DNA of 64,000 bases from Lawsonibacter celer (GCF_014281125.1 NZ_JACOEA010000001.1:496001-560000), one strand, 5' to 3'. Positions 8,086 to 17,999 are shown, numbered from the stretch's first letter. Made by a program: numbers and translations. The notes: a model not told the origin generated them from the letters alone.

Positions 8086-9368
8086 GCTTTCTCCTCCTCA
8101 AAGCGCACACGGATGGAATTGGCGTGGGCGGTCAGATGCTCCGCCTCCGCCAGGGCGATGATCTGAGCGCGGATTGGCGCCAGGCTGTCCTGGTCGTATT
8201 CGATAACGCTCATGGTCTTTAAAAAGCTGTCCACCGAAAGGGGTGAGAAAAACCGCGCAGTGCCTGAGGTAGGCAGCACATGATCAGGCCCGGCCAGATA
8301 GTCACCCAGCGGTTCCGGAGACCATGCGCCCAGGAATACTGCGCCCGCGTTTTTGATGGCCGGCAGCAGGGCACGGGGATCTTTTGTGACAATTTCCAGG
8401 TGCTCCGGCGCAATCTCATTGGCCAGCTCCGCCGCCTGCTCCAGATCCCGGCACACAATGGCACAGCCGAAGTCCCGCAGGGACTGCTCCATGATCGCGC
8501 TGCGGCTGAGGTAGCCGGTCTGGCGGATGATCTCCTTGTCCACGGCCCGCGCCAGGGCCTCGCTGGTGGTAAGCAGCACCGCAGAGGCCAGCGTGTCGTG
8601 CTCCGCCTGGCTGAGCAGGTCTGCAGCCACATATTTGGGGTCCGCGGACTCGTCGGCAATCACCAGCACCTCTGAGGGCCCGGCCACCATATCAATGTCC
8701 AGGGTCCCGTAGGCCATCCGCTTAGCCGCCGCCACATAGGCGTTTCCGGGCCCCACCAATTTGTCCACCTTGGGAATAAAACCCGCACCATAGGTCAGGG
8801 CGGCCACCGCCTGGGCTCCGCCCACCGCAAGGCAGCGGTCCACCCCCGCGATCCTTGCCGCCGCCAGCACCGCCTGGTTCAGGTTTTCCGTGGGCGGGGT
8901 CACCATGATGATTTCCTCTACCCCGGCCACCCTGGCGGGCACCGCGTTCATCAGCACCGACGAGGGGTAGGCGGCCGTACCGCCAGGCACATAAACACCT
9001 ACCCGGGAGAGGCCGCGCACCAACCGACCCACTACGCCGCCGTCTGGAGATCTCCACTCATCGCTCTTCACCAAAAGCCGCTGGTTGTAATCCCGGATAT
9101 TAGCCGCCGCACGTTCCATGGCCGTAATCAGTTCCGGCGGACAGGCCGCATAGGCCTCCTCCAGCTCTGCCTGGGAGATTTCCCGGGGTTCGGCGCGGTC
9201 AAAGCGCAGCGAGTACCCGCGAACCGCTTCAAAGCCCTTTTCCTTTACAGTGTCCAGTATCTCAGCCACAGAGCGGTCAATGGCCTGATTGGCCTGCGCG
9301 GCCCGCGCCCGCATGGCGGAAATCACCACGCGTTCAGCCCGGCCGTCGGCAATGACAATCTGGATCAT
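8082..9368 (-). CDS. hisD: Histidinol dehydrogenase HisD
   Basis: HisD oxidises histidinol to histidine in two NAD-dependent steps. Motifs include RVGVYVPGGTAAYPSSVLM, DMVAGPSEVLVIADE, DLLSQAEHD with zinc-binding residues, and a C-terminal GPDHVLPTSGTAR. The start chosen is the ATG at 9368, whose TGA overlap with hisG fits the tight coupling of the operon; a further in-frame ATG at 9395 lies inside hisG. Length is 428 aa. Confidence 0.96.
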   Translation of the reverse strand: MIQIVIADGRAERVVISAMRARAAQANQAIDRSVAEILDTVKEKGFEAVRGYSLRFDRAEPREISQAELEEAYAACPPELITAMERAAANIRDYNQRLLVKSDEWRSPDGGVVGRLVRGLSRVGVYVPGGTAAYPSSVLMNAVPARVAGVEEIIMVTPPTENLNQAVLAAARIAGVDRCLAVGGAQAVAALTYGAGFIPKVDKLVGPGNAYVAAAKRMAYGTLDIDMVAGPSEVLVIADESADPKYVAADLLSQAEHDTLASAVLLTTSEALARAVDKEIIRQTGYLSRSAIMEQSLRDFGCAIVCRDLEQAAELANEIAPEHLEIVTKDPRALLPAIKNAGAVFLGAWSPEPLGDYLAGPDHVLPTSGTARFFSPLSVDSFLKTMSVIEYDQDSLAPIRAQIIALAEAEHLTAHANSIRVRFEEEKA

Positions 9369-10975
9369 ATGTTTTCCTCCAAGCCACGCTGGCATTTTCC
9401 GATAAAGTCAAGGATTTCATTCTTTTTCAGCTTCATGGCCGCCGTATTTACCACCAGCCGGGCGGAAACCGGCGCCACATCCTCAATGGGCACCAGGCCG
9501 TTTTCCTTCAGCGTGGCCCCGGTCTCCACAATATCCACGATGGCGTCCGCCAAATCCAGGATGGGGGCCAGCTCCACGCTGCCCTCGATCTTGATAATCT
9601 CCACATCCATGCCCTTTTCTGCGAAAAAGCGGCGCGCTACGTTGGGATATTTGGTGGCGATGCGACGGGTCTTGTAAGTGCCGTAAAAGTCGCTCCCTTC
9701 CTTGACTGCCAAGGCGAAACGGCATGCCCCAAAGCCCAGGTCCAGCACTTCATAGAAGGGGCTCCCCTGCTCCAGGATGGTGTCCTTCCCCACCACACCC
9801 AGGTCGCACACCCCGTGCTCCACATAGGTGATGACATCCGGTGCCTTGGCCAGCACCGCGTCCAGCGGGTAATTGGGTAGAGCATGGACCAGCCGCCGGC
9901 CTGGATTTTTAATGGGCGTACAGTCAAGCCCCACCCGCTCCAGCAGCTGCACAGTCTTGTCCTGCAGACGGCCCTTGGTCAGGGCGATCCGCAGGCGGCC
10001 CTCCCGCTTCTCCGCACTCTGGCGAGCCGCCACTGCGTCCACATCAATGGCAAAGCCAATGGCGGGCGCCGGCCGACCGAAGGCGCCCAGCAGATGATCG
10101 TACCGCCCGCCGGAGAGCACCGGGGCGCCCGCGCCCTGGGCATAGCCGCGGAATACCACGCCGGTGTAGTAGTCAATCTGGTGCACCAGCCCTAGGTCAA
10201 ATTGGACAAAGGAGCCATAGCCCGCCTGCTCCAGCACCTGGTAGAGGTCCCGCAGGTAGGACAGCTCCGTCCTCGGTCCCACCAGCGCCTCGGCCTCTTC
10301 CAGAACCTCAGTCCCACCAAACAGGTTTGGCAGACGGGTGAGCAGCTGATAGGCCCGCTTTCCCTCATAAGGCCGAAGCAGGTCCTCCAGGGCGGCAAAG
10401 TGCTTGCCCTCAATCAGGCGGCGCAGCTGCTCCGCGCCCCCCGCGTCGATCTCCAGCTCATCGGTGAGGGCTTTGAACAGTCCTGCATGGCCCAGCTCAA
10501 TATGTCCGGCATCGGGAGAAATCTTTTTCAAAGCCTCCACCGCCAAGGAGATGACCTCCAGATCAGCCTCCCTGTCCCCGGCCCCCAGCAGTTCGACACC
10601 GCACTGGGCAATTTCACTGGAGCCGCCTGTGTGGGCCGCACCGGAGCGGAATACGGTCTCGTTATAATAGAGGCGCAGAGGCATGGGAACCGTCTTGAGT
10701 CTGGTAGCTGCCACCCGGGCGATGGGTGTGGTGCAGTCGGGGCGCATGACCATGATTTTGCCGGAGCGGTCTATGATCTTCAGCATCGACTCCTGTGGGA
10801 TCGGATTCCCGGATTGGATAAATAGGTCGTAAAATTCCACTTCCGGAGTGGATATCTCCGCAAATCCCCTTGTCTGAAACAGCGCAGTAAGTGCGTTTTG
10901 GATCTGCCGTCGGTTTCGACACTCCGCAAACATCCGGTCTCGGGTCCCTTCCGGTGTGTGAATGGTATAGTTCAA
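9365..10975 (-). CDS. hisZG: Fused HisZ-HisG, ATP phosphoribosyltransferase regulatory and catalytic subunits
   Basis: Residues 1 to about 325 are HisZ, a catalytically inactive histidyl-tRNA synthetase relative: TPEGTRDRMFAECRNRRQI, then MVMRPDCTTPIARVAATRL, then GLVHQIDYYTGVVFRGY and LSGGRYDHLLGAFGR. Residues about 328-536 are short-form HisG: LRIALTKGRLQDKTVQLL, GVCDLGVVGKDTILE, and the PRPP loop VDIVETGATLKENGL. The two are normally separate proteins that assemble into a hetero-octamer. Here they share one frame with no stop between them. This first, committed step of the pathway is feedback-inhibited by histidine through HisZ. The gene leads the operon behind the promoter at 11013-11041. 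Confidence 0.93.
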   Translation of the reverse strand: MNYTIHTPEGTRDRMFAECRNRRQIQNALTALFQTRGFAEISTPEVEFYDLFIQSGNPIPQESMLKIIDRSGKIMVMRPDCTTPIARVAATRLKTVPMPLRLYYNETVFRSGAAHTGGSSEIAQCGVELLGAGDREADLEVISLAVEALKKISPDAGHIELGHAGLFKALTDELEIDAGGAEQLRRLIEGKHFAALEDLLRPYEGKRAYQLLTRLPNLFGGTEVLEEAEALVGPRTELSYLRDLYQVLEQAGYGSFVQFDLGLVHQIDYYTGVVFRGYAQGAGAPVLSGGRYDHLLGAFGRPAPAIGFAIDVDAVAARQSAEKREGRLRIALTKGRLQDKTVQLLERVGLDCTPIKNPGRRLVHALPNYPLDAVLAKAPDVITYVEHGVCDLGVVGKDTILEQGSPFYEVLDLGFGACRFALAVKEGSDFYGTYKTRRIATKYPNVARRFFAEKGMDVEIIKIEGSVELAPILDLADAIVDIVETGATLKENGLVPIEDVAPVSARLVVNTAAMKLKKNEILDFIGKCQRGLEENI

Positions 10976-11012
10976 GAAAACCCCCCGCTTCGCTTTAACA
11001 CTTTACCACGTT

Positions 11013-11041
11013 AATATACTATATCCATACTTCCTTGTCAA
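11013..11041 (-). promoter_or_regulatory. Sigma-A promoter of the his operon
   Basis: TTGACA (11036-11041), a 17-base spacer and TATATT (11013-11018) read on the minus strand. An inverted repeat TTAAC-N10-GTTAA (10995-11014) starts inside the -10 and runs over the likely start point, a plausible operator. I see no T-box or long leader; only 37 bases separate the -10 and the start codon. Confidence 0.85.
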
Positions 11042-11054
11042 CTGCAGAAAAGCG

Positions 11055-11084
11055 AAAAAGAGCGGGAGTGCACCCGCTCTTTTT
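11055..11084 (-). terminator. Terminator after the ferritin gene
   Basis: The inverted repeat AAAAAGAGCGGG / CCCGCTCTTTTT has a six-base loop. It lies 18 bases past the ferritin stop and just upstream of the his promoter. Confidence 0.85.
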
Positions 11085-11101
11085 CGTTCAATTATAAAAG
11101 C

Positions 11102-11614
11102 TCAAAGCACCAGAGAGGGTGCAGCATATACCCGTGAAGCCAACTCGCTGTTCAGCATATACAGTCCCTTGGCGTCATCACCGAAGAGCTCCATCTTTTT
11201 GATCAGATCCTCGGCGTTCTTTTCCTCCTCACCCTGCTCCTTGACAAACCAGTCCAAAAACTGCATGGTGCGGAAGTCCTTCACGCTGTAAGCCGCGTCA
11301 TAGATCGCGTGGATCAGGCTCGTTACATACTGCTCGTGCTCTAGGCCGTATTTGAGCACCTGCAGCTTGTCGCCCAGCTCCTTATCCGGCTTGTCAACGG
11401 CCTTCAGCACAACTTTCTCGCCATTATTCTGCAAATACTGCAACATCAGCATGGCGTGGTCCCGCTCCTCCTGTGCCTGCACTTTGTACCAATTTGCAAA
11501 GCCGTCCAGGCCGTTCTCCTCATAGTACACGGAAAAGTCTAGATACAGATAGGCGGAATAAAACTCCTTGTTGATCTGCTCATTAATCAGTTTTGACACA
11601 TTGCGCTCCAGCAT
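11102..11614 (-). CDS. ftnA: Ferritin (non-haem)
   Basis: The 170-aa protein is a ferritin that oxidises and stores iron. The ferroxidase residues are visible in NEQINKEFYSAYLYL, the ExxH of AQEERDHAMLML, EHEQYVTSLIHAIYD and FVKEQGEEEKNAEDLIKKM. The ATG at 11614 has AGGAG eight bases upstream; an in-frame GTG at 11623 is less likely. No haem-binding bacterioferritin methionine is evident. It is transcribed alone. Confidence 0.95.
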   Translation of the reverse strand: MLERNVSKLINEQINKEFYSAYLYLDFSVYYEENGLDGFANWYKVQAQEERDHAMLMLQYLQNNGEKVVLKAVDKPDKELGDKLQVLKYGLEHEQYVTSLIHAIYDAAYSVKDFRTMQFLDWFVKEQGEEEKNAEDLIKKMELFGDDAKGLYMLNSELASRVYAAPSLVL

Positions 11615-11688
11615 TCTTGTCACTCCTTATATATTTAAGTTCCATTTCAGCATATCACGGATGGTTCTATTTTTCAATATTATTGCCG

Positions 11689-14600
11689 CTAAAACAGGGT
11701 AATCTGGCTGGTGTCCGGCATTCCGTCCAGCGCGCCCGCCGCCTTCAGCTGCTCAATATGGGTTTTGGAAACTTTGGGACAGGCTGCGGAAAATTCCTCA
11801 ATGGAGATAAACCGTTTTCCCTCCCGCTGCTCCGTAATGGACCACGCCGCCGTCTCCCCCAGACCGGGAATAGAAGAAAAGGGCGGCAGAAGCGCATTCG
11901 CCTCCTCATCCATTAAAAAATGAATGGCGTGGGAGTGATAGAGGTCCACATGATGGAAGGTAAACCCCCGCAGATAGAACTCGTAGACCACCTCTAAGGT
12001 GACCAGCATATCCTCCTCCACTGCGGTGGCATTCTCCTTGCTGCGGATCTCCTTCATCTTGGCTTTGCACACATCCATCCCCATGCACATGCAGGTGGCG
12101 TCAAAGGCCTTGGCACGGATGGAAAAGTAGGCGGCATAAAAAGCCAGCGGCCGGTGCACCTTAAACCAAGCAATCCGAAAGGCCATCATCACGTAAGCAA
12201 CCGCATGGGCCTTGGGAAACAGGTATTTGATCTTCTTGCAGGAGCCGATATACCAGTCAGGCACTCCGGCGGCAATCATCTCCTCCTCCGCGCCGTCCGG
12301 CAGACCGCGCCCCTTTCGGACCGACTCCATGATTTTAAAGGAACGCTTTTCCGGCATCCCGCAAGAAATCAGGAAAAGCATAATATCGTCACGGCAGCCG
12401 ATCGCCTGCCCAACCGGGATGCCCTGATTGACGATCAGTTCCTTAGCGTTGCCCAGCCACACATCGGTGCCGTGCGAAAAACCGGACAGGCGCACTAAGA
12501 TATCAAACTCGTGGGGCTGGGTATCTACCAGCATTCCGCGGACAAAGGAGGTCCCAAATTCCGGGATGGCCACGGCGCCGGTAGGCCCCAGAACAGGATC
12601 GTCCACAAAGCCCAGCACCTCAGAAGAGGTAAAGATGCTCATGGTATCCTTGTCGTCCAACGGGATATCCGTACGCGCATTCACCCCCGTCAGGTCCTCC
12701 AGCATACGGATCATGGTGGGATCATCGTGCCCCAGCATATCCAGCTTCAGCAGGTTGGATTCCATGGAATGATATTCGAAATGGGTTGTGATGATGTCGC
12801 TGCCCGCGTCGTCCGCAGGGTGCTGTACCGGGCAGAAATCATAGATTTCCCGGTTTTGGGGGATGACCACCATGCCGCCCGGATGCTGACCTGTGGTTCG
12901 CTTCACACCGGTACACCCTTGGGCCAGCCGGTTCTCCTCCGCCCGGCTGACTGTTCTGCCCCGCTCCTCCATATATTTCTTTACATAGCCAAAGGCGGTC
13001 TTTTCTGCCACTGTTCCGATAGTACCGGCACGAAACACGTGGGTCTGGCCGAAGAGCTCAAAGGTATAGCGGTGGGCATTGGCCTGATACTCTCCGGAGA
13101 AGTTCAGGTCAATATCGGGTACCTTGTCTCCGCCGAATCCCAGAAAGGTCTCAAACGGAATGTTGAAGCCGTCCTTTTCATAGTGGGCGCCGCAGACCGG
13201 ACAGAGCGCATCCGGCATATCCGCCCCGCAGCCCACGCCCAATTCCTTGGCAATTTGAAAATCCGAATGCTTGCATTTGGGACAGCGGTAATGGGGCGGC
13301 AGAGAATTGACCTCGGTAATGCCTGACATAAAGGCCACCAGCGAGGAGCCCACCGAGCCGCGGGAGCCCACCAAATAGCTGTGATTCAGGGAGTCCTGCA
13401 CCAGCTTTTGGGCCGACATGTAGATGACATCGTACTTACATTTAATAATGTCTCCCAGCTCCGCATTGATCCGGTCCACCACAATCTGAGGCGGTTCCTC
13501 ACCGTAAAGGGCTTTTGCCTTCCCCCATACCAGGCGGTTGAGTTCCCCGGCGGAGTCCTCCAGCTTCGGCGCAAAAAGCCCCTGGGGCAGCGGCACCACA
13601 TTCTCGCACCAGTCCGCCACCAGGTTGGTATTGCGGACCACTACATTGTAGGCCTCCTCCTTCCCCAGGTAGGCAAACTCTTTCAACATCTCAGCAGTGG
13701 TTTTGAAATAGATGGGCAGGGAGGAATCCGCATCCTCAAACCCTTTGGAGGCGAGCAGCACATGGCGGTAGATTTCATCCTCCGGGTCCAGAAAATGCAC
13801 ATCCCCTGTGGCGCAGACGGGCTTGTCCAAGGCATGGCCCAGCTCCACAATGGTGCGGTTGAAGTCCCGGATTTCCTCCTCACTCCGGACCATTCCCTTA
13901 CGCAGCATAAAGGCATTGTTGCACAGGGGCTGTATCTCCAAAAAGTCGTACCAGGAGGCGATACGCTTGAGCTCGTTGAAATCTTTTCGCTTCACAACGG
14001 CTTCGTAAAGCTCGCCTGCTTCACAGGCAGAACCTAAAATCAGCCCCTCACGGTGCTGGTTGATGACGCTCTTCGGCATAATGGGATAGCGCTTAAAGTG
14101 CTCCAAGTGCGCCAGCGAAATCAGCTGATACAAATTCCGCAGCCCAAGCTGATTTTTGGCCAGCACAATCAGGTGCTTGGGCTGGCGGCGCGCCTTTCCG
14201 CCGCTTCTCAGCTTCGTCATTGCAGGGTTGATTGCCTGGAGCGTATGTATGCCCCGATCCTCCAGCATCTTGAAAAAGGGGCCCAGCATATATCCCACCG
14301 TGGCTGCGTCATCATATGCCCGGTGGTGGTTGAAGGCCGGCAGATTCAGGTGGGCTGCTACAATATCCAGTTTGTACTTGCCCAGCTCAGGCAGCAGATT
14401 CTGCGCCAGGATCAGAGTGTCAATTGAGGTATTGTGAAAGGGCCGGCCCATTCGACTGCAGCCCTCCGCCAGAAATCCCATATCGAACTCCGCATTATGG
14501 GCGGCCAGGGGGCGCTCCCCCACAAAGTCCAGGAAGGCGTTCAGCGCCTCCTCTTGGGAAGGGGCGTCCTTGAGCATCTCATCTGTAATGCCGGTCAAAT

Positions 14601-15789
14601 CCACGATTTCCCGCGAAAGAGGGCGCCCGGGATTGGCAAAGGTGGAGAACTGCTCCGCCACCTCTCCGTTGCGCAAGACCACCGCGCCGATCTCTGTAAT
14701 CGAGTCCCTGCGCTTATCCAGCCCGGTGGTCTCAATATCAAAGCAGACGATCTCACCTGTAAAGTCTTGCTCCTTTTCACCATGGACTACCACGCGGTCG
14801 TCCACATCATTGATATAGTAGGCCTCTACACCGTAGAGAACTTTGATTTTTTTAGCCGAATGCCATGCGTCTGGGAAGGCCTGGGCCACGCCGTGGTCCG
14901 TAATGGCAATAGCCCGATGTCCCCAAGCCTCCGCCCGCTTGACTACGTTCTTTTCCGGCCCCGCCTTCGGGCTTACCTGGGTGAGGGCGTCCATCGCGGA
15001 CATGGTGGTATGCAGGTGGAGTTCCACCCGTTTCTCCGGGGCATCATCCATCTTCTGCGCCTTCTGCGCCTCCATAATGGCAAAGGGCTCAAGCACCATA
15101 TCGCCGGTAAATCGGTCGATATTCAGCTTTCCCTGGATCAGCAAATGCTGTCCTTTTTTGACGCCCTCTACAATCCCCTTGCCCTCGTCGCCGGGGAAAA
15201 ATTTTGAAATACGGACCGATCCGGTATAGTCGGTGATGTCAAAACAGACTACCCACGCGCCCCGCTTTTTCAGCTCCCGGTGGTCAACCGCAAACACATC
15301 CCCCTCGACCACCACCGTACCCATGTCCAACTCTACATCCCCCATGGGAATTGGGTCCTTTTTAATGGGGTGCTGCCCATAGAGCTGTTTTCCCTTACCG
15401 CCGCCGGCGGCCTTTCTGCTCTCCTTCGGCCTGCCCTGCTTCAGCTTCCGCAGCGCCTCCTGCCGGATGGCCTCCGTTCGGGCAAAAGCGTCCATTTCAG
15501 GCGTCGGAGCAAAGGTAGGCTGGGCTGCCTTCTGTTCAGCAGGCTTGGGTTCTTCTGCCTGGCAATCTAGCTTTACAGAGCTTAATCCATAAGCCTTTGC
15601 CAGCGCCTGCTCGATTTGGAGGAGCAGGTTGCCCCCGGCGCCCTCCGCCCCCTCCAGCGCAACCCGGGCGCTGCGTGTGGCTTTGTCAATGGCGGCAGAA
15701 AGAATCAGCCATCCGGATGCCGCCTGAGCCAGCTCCGGCCAATTGGTCAGCATGGAAAACATCTGTAAAAATGGTATCTTCTTGGACAT
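11689..15789 (-). CDS. polC: DNA polymerase III alpha subunit, PolC type
   Basis: This is the main replicative polymerase of low-GC Gram-positives (1366 aa). In order: an N-terminal region, an OB-fold (DYTGSVRISKFFPGDEGKGI), a PHP domain beginning VELHLHTTMSAMDALTQ, an inserted DEDD proofreading exonuclease (VCFDIETTGL, AAHNAEFDMGFL), and the rest of PHP (ATGDVHFLDPEDEIYRHVLL). The polymerase core then has paired zinc cysteines (CPKCKHSDF, CPVCGAHY), the catalytic PDIDLNFSGEYQ and the FRAGTIGTVAEKTAFGYVKK finger. It is last in the rpsB-to-polC cluster and follows ispG by 44 bases. Confidence 0.97.
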   Translation of the reverse strand: MSKKIPFLQMFSMLTNWPELAQAASGWLILSAAIDKATRSARVALEGAEGAGGNLLLQIEQALAKAYGLSSVKLDCQAEEPKPAEQKAAQPTFAPTPEMDAFARTEAIRQEALRKLKQGRPKESRKAAGGGKGKQLYGQHPIKKDPIPMGDVELDMGTVVVEGDVFAVDHRELKKRGAWVVCFDITDYTGSVRISKFFPGDEGKGIVEGVKKGQHLLIQGKLNIDRFTGDMVLEPFAIMEAQKAQKMDDAPEKRVELHLHTTMSAMDALTQVSPKAGPEKNVVKRAEAWGHRAIAITDHGVAQAFPDAWHSAKKIKVLYGVEAYYINDVDDRVVVHGEKEQDFTGEIVCFDIETTGLDKRRDSITEIGAVVLRNGEVAEQFSTFANPGRPLSREIVDLTGITDEMLKDAPSQEEALNAFLDFVGERPLAAHNAEFDMGFLAEGCSRMGRPFHNTSIDTLILAQNLLPELGKYKLDIVAAHLNLPAFNHHRAYDDAATVGYMLGPFFKMLEDRGIHTLQAINPAMTKLRSGGKARRQPKHLIVLAKNQLGLRNLYQLISLAHLEHFKRYPIMPKSVINQHREGLILGSACEAGELYEAVVKRKDFNELKRIASWYDFLEIQPLCNNAFMLRKGMVRSEEEIRDFNRTIVELGHALDKPVCATGDVHFLDPEDEIYRHVLLASKGFEDADSSLPIYFKTTAEMLKEFAYLGKEEAYNVVVRNTNLVADWCENVVPLPQGLFAPKLEDSAGELNRLVWGKAKALYGEEPPQIVVDRINAELGDIIKCKYDVIYMSAQKLVQDSLNHSYLVGSRGSVGSSLVAFMSGITEVNSLPPHYRCPKCKHSDFQIAKELGVGCGADMPDALCPVCGAHYEKDGFNIPFETFLGFGGDKVPDIDLNFSGEYQANAHRYTFELFGQTHVFRAGTIGTVAEKTAFGYVKKYMEERGRTVSRAEENRLAQGCTGVKRTTGQHPGGMVVIPQNREIYDFCPVQHPADDAGSDIITTHFEYHSMESNLLKLDMLGHDDPTMIRMLEDLTGVNARTDIPLDDKDTMSIFTSSEVLGFVDDPVLGPTGAVAIPEFGTSFVRGMLVDTQPHEFDILVRLSGFSHGTDVWLGNAKELIVNQGIPVGQAIGCRDDIMLFLISCGMPEKRSFKIMESVRKGRGLPDGAEEEMIAAGVPDWYIGSCKKIKYLFPKAHAVAYVMMAFRIAWFKVHRPLAFYAAYFSIRAKAFDATCMCMGMDVCKAKMKEIRSKENATAVEEDMLVTLEVVYEFYLRGFTFHHVDLYHSHAIHFLMDEEANALLPPFSSIPGLGETAAWSITEQREGKRFISIEEFSAACPKVSKTHIEQLKAAGALDGMPDTSQITLF

Positions 15790-15833
15790 CTGTTCCCTGT
15801 TCTCCTTTGTCCCTACGATCCGTTACCCCTCTG

Positions 15834-16871
15834 TCAAAGTGTTTCAATCAGGGCAAACAATTCATCTACCAGGCGCTCCTGTGGCACCTTTTTTATAATT
15901 TCACCTCTGCAGAACAGCAGGCCCTCACCGCTGCCGCCGGCAATGCCCACATCCGCGGAAGAGGCCTCCCCCGGTCCGTTGACCGCACACCCCATCACAG
16001 CTACGGTGATGGGCTTGTGGACCGCTTTCAGCCTCCGCTCTACCTCGGTCGCCAGCCCAATGAGGTCAATCCGGGTACGCCCGCAGGTGGGACAGGAGAC
16101 CAGATTGGGCTCCCCCTCCAGCAGGCCAAGCGCCTGCAGAATATCCCGGGCCGCGGAAACCTCCTCCACCGGATCGGCGGAGAGGGAAACCCGCAGGGTG
16201 TCCCCAATCCCCATGGCCAGCAGGCCCCCGATCCCAATGGCGGACTTAATAGTCCCCATATGTACCGTGCCTGTCTCGGTCACACCCAGATGCAGCGGAT
16301 AATCGCTTTTTTCGCTCATCAGCCGATAGGCCGCCAGTGTGGTCTGCACGCTGGAGGACTTCAGCGAGACACAAATATCGTCAAAATCATACCGGTTGAG
16401 CAGGGCGATGTGGCCGAAGGCGGACTCCACCAGCGCTTCGGCTGTCACCCCTCCGTATTTGGCCAGAAGCTCCTTTTCCAGGGAACCGCCGTTCACTCCG
16501 ATCCGGATCGGGATCCCTCTGGCACGGCAGGCGGCCGCGACTGCCTTCACCCGATCCGCTCCGCCGATATTACCCGGGTTGATGCGCACCTTATCACAGC
16601 CGGCGGCCACACACTCCAGCGCCAGCCTGTAGTCAAAGTGGATGTCCACCACCAGCGGAATCCGAATCCGCTCCCGGATGGTGCCCACCGCTTTCGCGGC
16701 CGCCAGATCCGGCACCGCCACACGCACGATCTGGCAGCCCGCCTCCTCCAGGCGCCTGATCTGCTCCACAGTGGCCGCCACATCCTCGGTACGGGTATTG
16801 GTCATGGACTGGATTGAAACCGGCGCGCCGCCACCAATCGGAAGGCCGCCGGCAAGAATCTGTTTGGTCAT
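15834..16871 (-). CDS. ispG: 4-hydroxy-3-methylbut-2-enyl diphosphate synthase IspG
   Basis: IspG (GcpE) reduces methylerythritol cyclodiphosphate to HMBPP in the MEP isoprenoid pathway. The TIM-barrel half starts VSIQSMTNTRTEDV and has DIHFDYRLAL and KVRINPGNIG. The C-terminal [4Fe-4S] cysteines are in VSCPTCGRTRIDL and VMGCAVNGPGEASSADVG. Length (345 aa) is normal. It sits with dxr in the same cluster, so two MEP-pathway enzymes are co-transcribed with uppS, whose substrate they supply. Confidence 0.96.
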   Translation of the reverse strand: MTKQILAGGLPIGGGAPVSIQSMTNTRTEDVAATVEQIRRLEEAGCQIVRVAVPDLAAAKAVGTIRERIRIPLVVDIHFDYRLALECVAAGCDKVRINPGNIGGADRVKAVAAACRARGIPIRIGVNGGSLEKELLAKYGGVTAEALVESAFGHIALLNRYDFDDICVSLKSSSVQTTLAAYRLMSEKSDYPLHLGVTETGTVHMGTIKSAIGIGGLLAMGIGDTLRVSLSADPVEEVSAARDILQALGLLEGEPNLVSCPTCGRTRIDLIGLATEVERRLKAVHKPITVAVMGCAVNGPGEASSADVGIAGGSGEGLLFCRGEIIKKVPQERLVDELFALIETL

Positions 16872-16883
16872 GGTCTCCCCACC

Positions 16884-17999
16884 TTAAAACAGCTTAATCA
16901 CATCGTTTACCGCCACCACGATCATCAGTGCAATGAGGCAGAAAAAGCCCGCCATGTTCACATAGCCCAGGTATTTCTGCGGGATGCGCCTACGGGTAAA
17001 CAGGTGGTAGATTCCGCCCACCACCAGGAAAAGGATCTGCCCGCCATCCAGAGCCGGAATGGGGAGCAGATTCATCACCGCCAAATTGATGGCGATAAAG
17101 GCCACGAAGGAGAGAATATTGAGCATCGCCCCCAAAATCGGTAGCATATTCTGCTCCACCGCCGCCTCGGCCCCCTGCTCCCCTGCCTGGCCGATGATAT
17201 TGACAATGCCGATGGCGCCCGACATATCCTTCAAGCCCACCGCACCCGTAAACAGGTCGCCTAGGCTGAGCCAGACCATGCGGGCATAGTCAATGGACTG
17301 GTACCAGGCATTTTTTAATACCAGACCAGGCGTGGACTCCACCACCTCACCAATATAGATGCCGCGCTTATAGACGGTCTGGCCGTTGTCCTGGGTCGGA
17401 ATATTGGCTGGAAAGGAAAAGTCCTCCAAAATGACGTGTTCCCCATCCCGCACAAGCTCCAGGTCGACTCTGTCTCCCGCGCGTGAGAGAAAGGTGAGTG
17501 CATCCTCATTGAAATAGATGCGATGCCCGTCAATTCGGTACAGCAGATCGCCGGTCTGCAGACCAGCTTGCGCCAGCTGCTCCGCCCCTTCCATATAGCC
17601 GGTGATCACCGGCGCCACAAAACCGCCACGCTGGGAAAAGAGCACCAGAATAATGAGAAACCCGGTGAGGAAATTCATAAACGCCCCTGCCACCAGGATG
17701 ATAAACTTTTTCCATGCGGGCTTATTGTGAAAGGACCGCGGATCGTCGCTGGCCTCTTCTTCCCCCTCCATCGCGCAGAAGCCGCCAATCGGGAATGCCC
17801 GCAGGCTGTAAAGTGTTTCTCCTTTCTGTTTTGAGAGCAATGCGGGTCCCATACCGATGGCAAATTCGTTGACTTTCACCCCCAAGCTCTTGGCGGCGAT
17901 AAAATGGCCAAACTCGTGTACGGCAATCAAAATGCCGAACATTACAATCGCGATGAGAATATAAACCAGCATAAACGGATCTCCTAATCCAAAAATCAC
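16884..17999 (-). CDS. rseP: Site-2 zinc metalloprotease RseP/RasP
   Basis: This intramembrane protease cleaves membrane-bound anti-sigma factors and signal peptides. Zinc ligands are in the first membrane helix, HEFGH at residues 28-32, and in the C-terminal NLLPIPALDGG motif. A single PDZ domain lies between them (about 115-190: LAQAGLQTGDLLYRIDGHRI). About four membrane segments are seen in 371 aa. The ATG overlaps the dxr stop in ATGA. Confidence 0.94.
   Translation of the reverse strand: MIFGLGDPFMLVYILIAIVMFGILIAVHEFGHFIAAKSLGVKVNEFAIGMGPALLSKQKGETLYSLRAFPIGGFCAMEGEEEASDDPRSFHNKPAWKKFIILVAGAFMNFLTGFLIILVLFSQRGGFVAPVITGYMEGAEQLAQAGLQTGDLLYRIDGHRIYFNEDALTFLSRAGDRVDLELVRDGEHVILEDFSFPANIPTQDNGQTVYKRGIYIGEVVESTPGLVLKNAWYQSIDYARMVWLSLGDLFTGAVGLKDMSGAIGIVNIIGQAGEQGAEAAVEQNMLPILGAMLNILSFVAFIAINLAVMNLLPIPALDGGQILFLVVGGIYHLFTRRRIPQKYLGYVNMAGFFCLIALMIVVAVNDVIKLF

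Noticed and set aside
9365..9725. Separate hisG gene start within the fused gene
   Set aside because: No stop separates the HisZ and HisG parts and no RBS precedes the HisG domain; the single frame is continuous.
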